DNA of 33,001 nt from SAR86 cluster bacterium AG-422-P06 (GTDB taxonomy: Bacteria > Pseudomonadota > Gammaproteobacteria > Magnimaribacterales > TMED112), in NCBI GenBank assembly GCA_003213455.1, contig QCMX01000008.1:1-33001 (forward strand). The letters run 5' to 3'. The notes beneath the pieces are model-generated. The model was not told where the DNA came from. It saw only the letters and a list, made by a program, of their open reading frames with translations, and made no database searches. Position numbers and translations under genes: made by a program. Of the stretch, positions 26,163-33,001 are shown in pieces (within the stretch, counting starts at the first letter, position 1; each line of letters starts with the position of its first letter).

Positions 26163-27379
26163 ATCAATTCTTAAGAAAAATCTCGTTTAGATATCTCTTT
26201 AAGAGAGGTACTAAGACTTTATCGTCACAAACTTTGCTAACTGCCAGTGGAGTAGGGGTTGGAACAGCTGTTCTTATTGTTGTGCTTTCGGTAATGAATG
26301 GATTTGAGAATGAATTACAAAAAAGAATCCTTGGAGTGATACCTCATATTACCCTAGAAAAAAGTGGTGGTTTTGAAAGTTTAGAACAGGTTGCAGCCGA
26401 TATAGAAAAGAACAATTCCGTTCTAAAAGTTGCACCATATTTAGCTTCTCAAGTGGTCATAAACAATAGAAATAATTCAAAGGGTATTGTGCTTAAAGGC
26501 ACCGATTATCAAAATGAAATTTCAATTATTCCTGACAATATGCTTATTGGTAGCTTGATGTCACTAGAAGATGGCGCTGCAATTATTCTTGGTGACAGTC
26601 TGGCATATGAACTGAATGTTGCAGTAGGTGACTCAGTAAATTTACTAAATATTGATCAAACAAACCCTCTAATTGGTGTTCCAAGAGTGGTGGCTTTTAA
26701 AATTGTTGGTCTGTTCTCAGTCGGTTCAGAAGTAGATCAAATGTATGGTTTAGTCAGTGCAGATTCATTCAACAAGCTTATTCGACCAAAAAATGGTGCT
26801 GGCATTGAGGTAAGGGTTAAAAATGTCTTGGAAGCTAAATCAATTGGTCGCTCACTCATTACCCAAATCGATACCGATGAATACATCAAACTTAATAGTT
26901 GGGATCAATCATATGGTGGCCTTTTTAGGGCTGTACAGCTTGAGAAGGTAATGGTCTCGCTATTAATGTCTCTAATTCTGTTAGTTGCGGTTCTAAGTCT
27001 TCTTATGTCGGTTAATAACCTAATAAAAAACAATGAAAAAGAAATAGCCATCTTAAGAACAATGGGATACTCCAGATGGGATATTCAAAGCATATTTATG
27101 CAATTAATTGTGACCATTGGCTTAGTTGGCATCTTCTTAGGAAATTTACTTGGTATTTTGGTTGCATTAAATATCACTGAATTTTTAAATTTCCTTTCGC
27201 AAATCTTTAATATTTCAATGTTGGATGTTTATTATTTGGACTATTTCCCATCTATTGTTAACGCCGATCAAATCTTATGGATTAATTTAGTAACTTTCAT
27301 TTTATTGCTGATTTTCGGTTTTATTCCCTCAAATAAAGCAGCTAATACGAACCCAGTTAACATAGTGAATAAATCATGA
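26159..27379 (+). CDS. Lipoprotein-releasing ABC permease (LolC/LolE/LolF-type)
   Basis: FtsX/MacB-type permease: N-terminal SFRYLFKRG, SVMNGFENELQKRILGVIPHITL, periplasmic domain, NNEKEIAILRTMGYSRWDIQSIFMQ. TTG start overlapping the upstream TGA. Confidence 0.92.
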   Translation: MNQFLRKISFRYLFKRGTKTLSSQTLLTASGVGVGTAVLIVVLSVMNGFENELQKRILGVIPHITLEKSGGFESLEQVAADIEKNNSVLKVAPYLASQVVINNRNNSKGIVLKGTDYQNEISIIPDNMLIGSLMSLEDGAAIILGDSLAYELNVAVGDSVNLLNIDQTNPLIGVPRVVAFKIVGLFSVGSEVDQMYGLVSADSFNKLIRPKNGAGIEVRVKNVLEAKSIGRSLITQIDTDEYIKLNSWDQSYGGLFRAVQLEKVMVSLLMSLILLVAVLSLLMSVNNLIKNNEKEIAILRTMGYSRWDIQSIFMQLIVTIGLVGIFLGNLLGILVALNITEFLNFLSQIFNISMLDVYYLDYFPSIVNADQILWINLVTFILLLIFGFIPSNKAANTNPVNIVNKS

Positions 27380-28026
27380 TATCTATTAGAAATATGCATA
27401 AAACCTACACAGATAATTCTGCTAAACAAGCAGTTTTTGAGAATGTTTCTTACGAATTTAATTCACAGGGAGTTTATAGCATTGTTGGCTCATCGGGGTC
27501 TGGAAAAACCACTTTTCTTAACCTTATATCAGGCTTAGATGCTTTTGAGAAAGGCTCTATTGAAATAGATGGAAGAAACCTAGACACATTGTCTGTTGAA
27601 GCAAAAAGCACTTTACGTAAAGCTGAATTTGGCTTTGGGTATCAGTTTCATTATTTACTAGAGAACCTAACTATTCATGAAAATTGTTTAGCAGCTTGCC
27701 ATGGACAAGACAACAGTCACATTACATCCATCCTAAAAAAACTAGGCATTTATCATATTAAGGATAAATTTCCCTCTAAAGTTTCAGGAGGTGAAAAGCA
27801 AAGAGCATCTATTGCAAGAGCATTATCAAAGAAACCAAGAATACTAATACTTGATGAACCAACTGGTAATTTAGATCAAGAAAATAGCCTTATTGTGCAA
27901 GATTTTCTTCTGAACTATGCAAGTGAAAACAAGTCACTTGTTATCTATGCTACTCATGATATTGCATTTGCTAAAAGAGCAGATAAATCTTTAAATATTG
28001 TTGAAAGAAGTATCGTAGAAAAATGA
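27376..28026 (+). CDS. lolD: Lipoprotein-releasing system ATPase LolD
   Basis: GSSGSGKTTFLN Walker A, VSGGEKQRASIARAL, ILDEPTGNLD; adjacent to LolC/E-type permease; ATGA overlap. Confidence 0.93.
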   Translation: MISIRNMHKTYTDNSAKQAVFENVSYEFNSQGVYSIVGSSGSGKTTFLNLISGLDAFEKGSIEIDGRNLDTLSVEAKSTLRKAEFGFGYQFHYLLENLTIHENCLAACHGQDNSHITSILKKLGIYHIKDKFPSKVSGGEKQRASIARALSKKPRILILDEPTGNLDQENSLIVQDFLLNYASENKSLVIYATHDIAFAKRADKSLNIVERSIVEK

Positions 28027-30761
28027 ATAAATCTATCTACACAAGACTATTAGGTTATACCTTTGAACATAAAGGTTTTTTCTTTCTAAGCATAATTGGT
28101 TTCATTCTCTTTGCAGCTGCTGATATTTCTGCGGTTGAATGGCTAAAACAAGTTATATCCTACATAAATGAAAGCAATGAAAACTCCCTTAACCCCTTAA
28201 ATCTAGCGCTATTTCTAGCTTTTATATCTGTAGTTAGAGGCATCGGTTTCTATGTAGGTAACTATTTCATGGCAAATGTTGGGCTTAAAGTAGTGCACAG
28301 CCTTAGACAGGATCTTATTTCAAGCTTGCTGTACCAGCCAATGAGTTTCTTTGATCAGGCATCGAAAGGAGAGATAGTAAATAGAATAATCTTTACCACC
28401 AATCAGATCACTGGAGCAGCAACAAATGCTCTTAAAATTCTTGTAAAAGAAGGGTTTTTGTTAATCGGTCTTTTTGTTTATCTAATGTATTTAAGTTGGA
28501 AGTTGACTTTGGTGATTCTAGTCATTGCACCCTTAATAGGAATTATTGTTTCTATAGCAGGTAAGCGTCTAAGAAGGGTAGCAAAAAAAATTCAGGATGT
28601 GATGGGAATAGTCACTCAAGTGAGTAATGAAATAGCATCTGGAGCACGTGAAATTAAATCCTTCAATAATGAAAGTGGTGAGGAAGAAAGGTTTAAAAAA
28701 GCCAACGATGAAAACCTTAAACAAAATTTGAAAATGGAAAGTACTGGGAATATAACTACTCCACTAATTCAGGTTTTTGTAGCCTTTGCTTTAGCTGCAA
28801 TGAGCTACTTGGCACTGACAAACTTAACTGAGTTAAATCTACCTTCAGAATCCTTTGTAGCATTCTTTACAGCTGCAGGTTTAATGGCTAGACCTATCAG
28901 ACAGCTTTCAAGTTTAAATGCAGTAATACAGAGAGGTTTAGCTGCTGCAGAAGATATATTCTCTGCAATTGATAATGCACCTGAGAAATACGATGAAGGG
29001 CTGGATATAAATAAGACTTTGGAAGGAGAGGTTGAAATTGAAAATGTTTCTTTTTCATACTCTCATGACTCTGATCCTGTTCTCAAGAATATATCAATCT
29101 CAGCTAAACAAGGTGAAACTATTGCTCTGGTGGGTAAGTCAGGGAGTGGTAAGTCAACGATAGTTAACCTGCTGAATAGATTCTATGACGACTACGAAGG
29201 CAGGATAAGGATTGATGGTTACGATATCAAAAAAATTAAACTAACTGACTTAAGAAACTCTATATCCTATGTCTCGCAAGACCCAACTCTATTTAATGAT
29301 ACTGTAAAAAATAATATCGCTTATGGGTTAAATGAAGTTACAGATTCAGAAGTTTTCCAAGCAGCACGAGAAGCCAATGCTTATGAATTTATTATGAATT
29401 TACCTGAGGGTTTTAACACCATTATTGGGGATAAAGGCACAACTCTTTCAGGCGGAGAAAAACAAAGAGTAGCCATTGCTAGAGCATTGTTAAAAAAATC
29501 ATCGATATTGATATTTGATGAAGCTACATCAGCACTTGATAATGAATCAGAAAAAGAAATACAAGCAGCAATTGAAAAAGCATCACAGAATAAAACCACA
29601 TTTATAATTGCTCATAGGTTAAGCACAGTAGAGAAGGCTGACAAAATATGTGTGCTAGAAAATGGTGAAATAACACAAGCAGGAACACACAATGAATTAA
29701 TCAAAGAAGAGGGCTTATATAACGTTTTACAGGGCAAGCCAGAGCTAATTGAAGAAACCAATATAACTGATGTTGAAGCTGATTTTGTACCTACATTGAT
29801 AAATGAGAAAAAGAGCTTCTGGGATGAATATAATTTTGGCAATATAGCTCTTACTCCATTGAGTTTTATTTATTGGACTATTAGTAGCTTTAAAAATACT
29901 TTTCTAAAACCAAAGACCTCTACTGGCAATGAAGTGCCCGTAGTAGTAGTAGGCAATGTCACTGTTGGGGGCAATGGTAAAACTCCTCTAGTTAGTCAGA
30001 TTGCTATCGATTTAAGAAATCTAGGTTATAAGCCAGGTATTATTCTAAGAGGCTATAAAGGCTCGTTTACAGGAACAAAGCTAATCAGTGAGGAAACCAC
30101 GTCCAAAGAAGTGGGAGATGAAGCGATATTTCACTTTAATAGGGGGTTTAATGTTGTTGTTGATAGGGATAGGGCCAGGGCACTTTCTTATTTAGAAAGA
30201 CACACTGAATGCGATATTGTTATATCAGATGATGGTCTGCAACATACAGCTTTAAGAAGAGATTTTGAAGTTATTGTTGAAGATGCAAATAGAAATTTTG
30301 GCAATCAGCTTTTCTTGCCTGCTGGACCATTGCGAGACAATATTTGGAAAACCAAAAAAGTTGATCTCTTCATTTATAGTGGCAGAAAAGATGGCAATGA
30401 TAATTTCTTTGAACTTGAACCAGAATCATGGGTCAACCTTGATACAGGAGACACATATACAGTTGATGAATATCCCTTTGGTAAAACGGCTAATGTAATA
30501 AGCGGTATAGCTAACCCGAATCGTTTCTTAAAAACACTTAACAGTCTTAAAGTTAATTTCGATTACAAACTTTTTCCAGACCATCATTATTTCAGCAAGA
30601 AGGATATAGAGTTTAACTTTGAAAGACCTATTCTAACCACTGAGAAGGATGCAGCTAGAATGGGTGAAAAATTTAAAGGATCAAATATTTGGTATCTGAA
30701 AATGGGTGTAAAACTAAACACAAATATAAGCAAACTCATAACGGAAAAAATCAATGGCTGA
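28023..30761 (+). CDS. msbA-lpxK: MsbA-LpxK fusion: lipid A ABC transporter (aa ~1-571) + tetraacyldisaccharide 4'-kinase (aa ~595-912)
   Basis: One uninterrupted 912-aa ORF. N part: TM domain plus GKSGSGKST, LSGGEKQRVAIARALL, LIFDEATSALD. C part: FWDEYNFGNIALTPLSFIYW, GNVTVGGNGKTPLV, DDGLQHTALRRDFEVIVEDA, LLPAGPLRD-type FLPAGPLRDNIW, DHHYF. Confidence 0.93.
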   Translation: MNKSIYTRLLGYTFEHKGFFFLSIIGFILFAAADISAVEWLKQVISYINESNENSLNPLNLALFLAFISVVRGIGFYVGNYFMANVGLKVVHSLRQDLISSLLYQPMSFFDQASKGEIVNRIIFTTNQITGAATNALKILVKEGFLLIGLFVYLMYLSWKLTLVILVIAPLIGIIVSIAGKRLRRVAKKIQDVMGIVTQVSNEIASGAREIKSFNNESGEEERFKKANDENLKQNLKMESTGNITTPLIQVFVAFALAAMSYLALTNLTELNLPSESFVAFFTAAGLMARPIRQLSSLNAVIQRGLAAAEDIFSAIDNAPEKYDEGLDINKTLEGEVEIENVSFSYSHDSDPVLKNISISAKQGETIALVGKSGSGKSTIVNLLNRFYDDYEGRIRIDGYDIKKIKLTDLRNSISYVSQDPTLFNDTVKNNIAYGLNEVTDSEVFQAAREANAYEFIMNLPEGFNTIIGDKGTTLSGGEKQRVAIARALLKKSSILIFDEATSALDNESEKEIQAAIEKASQNKTTFIIAHRLSTVEKADKICVLENGEITQAGTHNELIKEEGLYNVLQGKPELIEETNITDVEADFVPTLINEKKSFWDEYNFGNIALTPLSFIYWTISSFKNTFLKPKTSTGNEVPVVVVGNVTVGGNGKTPLVSQIAIDLRNLGYKPGIILRGYKGSFTGTKLISEETTSKEVGDEAIFHFNRGFNVVVDRDRARALSYLERHTECDIVISDDGLQHTALRRDFEVIVEDANRNFGNQLFLPAGPLRDNIWKTKKVDLFIYSGRKDGNDNFFELEPESWVNLDTGDTYTVDEYPFGKTANVISGIANPNRFLKTLNSLKVNFDYKLFPDHHYFSKKDIEFNFERPILTTEKDAARMGEKFKGSNIWYLKMGVKLNTNISKLITEKING

Positions 30762-31488
30762 GGGCTTTAAAATCTTAATCCCAGCAAGAATTGGATCAGA
30801 AAGATTACCAAGGAAGCTGCTGCAAGAAGTTGGCAAAAAAACCGTTATTCAGATGACTTGGGAAAGGTGTATTAAGAGCAATGCAGAAGAGGTAATAGTA
30901 GTTACTGATTCTGAAGAAATATTCCAACATATTTCTAATTTAGGGGGTAAAGCATTCCTCTCAAAACATAAGCATGATTCCGGCACAGACAGGGTTCAAG
31001 AGTACGTTGAGAGTACTAGTTTAGATAATGAAGAAATTGTTATAAATGTTCAGGGAGATGAGCCTTTGATAGATATCGAAGCAGTAAATAAATTGGGTGA
31101 TTTTATGCGAGCTAATAAATACAAATATGGCACAATTGCCCAACATTTTTCTTCTAATGAGGATCTGCTTGACCCTAACAAAGTGAAGGTAATAGTCAAC
31201 GATGATAACTCAGCAGAGGAGTTCTTTAGGGACACGCCTGCAGTTGTTAAAGATTTTTCAAAAGTGGTGCTTCACCATATTGGCATCTATGCTTATCAAG
31301 TTAATTTTTTAAACACTTTCTCTGGTTTGTCTAAATCAGAAAATGAAATAAACCTTAAACTTGAACAAATGCGAGCATTAGATAATGCACTACCATTACA
31401 TGTATTAGAGCTTAATCTGGATAAATCGTGGGGGATTGATACTGAAGAGGATTTAATCAAACTTAGGAAGCATCTTCAACTTAATTAA
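30754..31488 (+). CDS. kdsB: 3-deoxy-manno-octulosonate cytidylyltransferase
   Basis: ILIPARIGSERLPRKLL, VVTDSEEI, SGTDRVQE, VINVQGDEPLI. Confidence 0.96.
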   Translation: MAEGFKILIPARIGSERLPRKLLQEVGKKTVIQMTWERCIKSNAEEVIVVTDSEEIFQHISNLGGKAFLSKHKHDSGTDRVQEYVESTSLDNEEIVINVQGDEPLIDIEAVNKLGDFMRANKYKYGTIAQHFSSNEDLLDPNKVKVIVNDDNSAEEFFRDTPAVVKDFSKVVLHHIGIYAYQVNFLNTFSGLSKSENEINLKLEQMRALDNALPLHVLELNLDKSWGIDTEEDLIKLRKHLQLN

Positions 31489-32465
31489 TGATTATGCATG
31501 ATCTTACAAAAAAGAATGCTTTAAACCTTAAATCTGAAGCTTCAGAGCTCTTTTCTTTTGAGACAGAAAGCGATCTTATTGAAATACTAGAATACGCAAA
31601 AAAACAGGAAAAAAACCTGCAAGTAATAGGTTCGGGCACCAACACTATTTTTCCACGTTATTTTTCCAAAATAGTGGTTAAATCTTCCAATAATAATTTT
31701 CAATATGCAGAAGAAGATGGAGATGCTTATTTGGAAGTGGGTGCAGCTGTAAATTGGGATGATCTTATAGATTTTTGTTGCAATAAAGATATTTATGGCC
31801 TTGAAAATTTAGCTGGAATACCTGGTACTGTAGGCGCTGCTCCAATTCAGAATATTGGGGCCTACGGCCAAGAAGTTTCAAATCTAATAAATTATGTGGA
31901 ATGTTTTGATACAGAACTAGCCATAACGAGAAAAATTAAGGCAGAAAATTGTGAATTTGGTTACAGAAAAAGCATGTTTCAAACCTGTACAAATTTTATT
32001 GTTACTGCAGTTGGCTTTAAGTTATCTAAACATTTCAATCCCGTATTAAAGCATGAAGGTTTGCAAAATCTTAATTTCACCAAAGCCTCAGATATGATCA
32101 AGAAAATTAGAGAAATTAGAAACACAAAATTACCTAACCCAATGGATTTTCCTAACTTAGGGAGTTTCTTTAAGAATCCTATCCTATCTACTGAAGAAGC
32201 TGAAAAAAATGAAAAATTAGCGAACCTTAAAAGATTTGAAATGCCTGATCAAAAAGTTAAATTTTCGGCTGGTGAAATGCTAGATAAACTTAACTTGAAA
32301 GGCATGAAGATTCGTAATGTCGGCTTATGGACACAACATGCTCTGGTTTTAACCAGCAATGGCATTACTTCAGCAAAAGATATCAGAAATGCTGAGGACA
32401 TGCTAAAAAAATTAGTTGCTGACTATTATGGAATTCAACTAGAAAGAGAGCCTTCTTACTTATGA
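31488..32465 (+). CDS. murB: UDP-N-acetylenolpyruvoylglucosamine reductase
   Basis: VIGSGTNTIF, GLENLAGIPGTVGAAPIQNIGAYGQEV, FGYRKSMF, PNLGSFFKNP. Confidence 0.95.
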   Translation: MIMHDLTKKNALNLKSEASELFSFETESDLIEILEYAKKQEKNLQVIGSGTNTIFPRYFSKIVVKSSNNNFQYAEEDGDAYLEVGAAVNWDDLIDFCCNKDIYGLENLAGIPGTVGAAPIQNIGAYGQEVSNLINYVECFDTELAITRKIKAENCEFGYRKSMFQTCTNFIVTAVGFKLSKHFNPVLKHEGLQNLNFTKASDMIKKIREIRNTKLPNPMDFPNLGSFFKNPILSTEEAEKNEKLANLKRFEMPDQKVKFSAGEMLDKLNLKGMKIRNVGLWTQHALVLTSNGITSAKDIRNAEDMLKKLVADYYGIQLEREPSYL

Positions 32466-33001
32466 ATATTTCATTATTTTTATCTTTAGCCTTTGCTCAC
32501 CTAGTAGCAGTTACATCGCCTGGCCCAGATTTTTTTTATATCGTCAAAAGCAGCTTTGAAAAAGGCTTGAAAAGCTCAGTTGTCTCTGCCGTTGGTATAG
32601 GATTAGGAGTATTTCTACATTGTTTATTTGCTATTGTAGGATTAGATTTTTTATACCAAAAAATACCTAGTCTCTATACTATTATTGGAACAGTTGGAGC
32701 AGGATATCTAATTTATTTAGGTGTGAGCGGAATCTTTGCCGATCCAGAAGCTAAAGACCTAGCAGTGAAAGAAACTCAGACTCTCAACCTCTGGCAGAGC
32801 TTCACAGGGGGCTTAATGGTAAATATTTTTAATGTTAAAGCTTTTATCTTTTTTGTCTCTTTGTTTAGTGGTGTTGCATTAAGCACTTCTATACTTTTCC
32901 AAATTAGTATTTCAATCTATTTTTTTATTGCCACTGCGACTTGGTTTGTCTTTTTGAGCTTTATTCTTAATAGGGGATTTAAGTCATTACTGAACCACTC
33001 T
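32462..33001 (+). CDS. LysE/RhtB family amino acid exporter, truncated at right edge
   Basis: My translation from ATG 32462 (ATGA overlap with murB): MNISLFLSLAFAHLVAVTSPGPDFFYIVKSSFEKGLKSSVVSAVGIGLGVFLHC…, open to window end. Confidence 0.88.
   Translation, partial: MNISLFLSLAFAHLVAVTSPGPDFFYIVKSSFEKGLKSSVVSAVGIGLGVFLHCLFAIVGLDFLYQKIPSLYTIIGTVGAGYLIYLGVSGIFADPEAKDLAVKETQTLNLWQSFTGGLMVNIFNVKAFIFFVSLFSGVALSTSILFQISISIYFFIATATWFVFLSFILNRGFKSLLNHS

Noticed and set aside
1-33001. Defense island, prophage, CRISPR, transposon or BGC
   Set aside because: All well supported genes are metabolic, envelope or housekeeping types; no integrases, repeats arrays, capsid genes or toxin-antitoxin pairs were recognised.

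Overview
AT-rich, densely packed bacterial chromosomal window with gammaproteobacterial gene content and order. It resembles streamlined marine lineages such as SAR86, but that placement is inference. I see no phage, IS element, CRISPR array or rRNA. There is one tRNA-Ser(UGA). Main blocks: a left-edge-truncated PHB-depolymerase/feruloyl-esterase-like hydrolase and TspO; a minus-strand set (FAD monooxygenase, GFA-family, PsiE-like, L33-like); ridA-gcvT-gcvH-gcvP-AMP nucleosidase; GST-like / tRNA-Ser / UshA-like nucleotidase / cupin; cspA, small Cys-rich protein and SDR; a duplicated-domain lipoprotein with a strong terminator; an AGCS alanine/glycine symporter; a divergent pair of a DUF3445 (heme-dependent N-demethylase-like) protein and a flavin monooxygenase; SixA-like, sterol-desaturase/AGMO-like, alpha/beta hydrolase, DUF349 and trpS genes; and a translationally coupled run hemH-aldH-lolC/E-lolD-[msbA::lpxK]-kdsB-murB-lysE/rhtB. 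The most striking item is a single 912-aa ORF fusing a complete MsbA-type lipid flippase to a complete LpxK lipid A 4'-kinase. Other notable items are a ferrochelatase with an internal four-Cys motif, a lipoprotein with a regularly spaced internal duplication, RidA coupled to the glycine cleavage system, and the DUF3445/FMO divergent pair.
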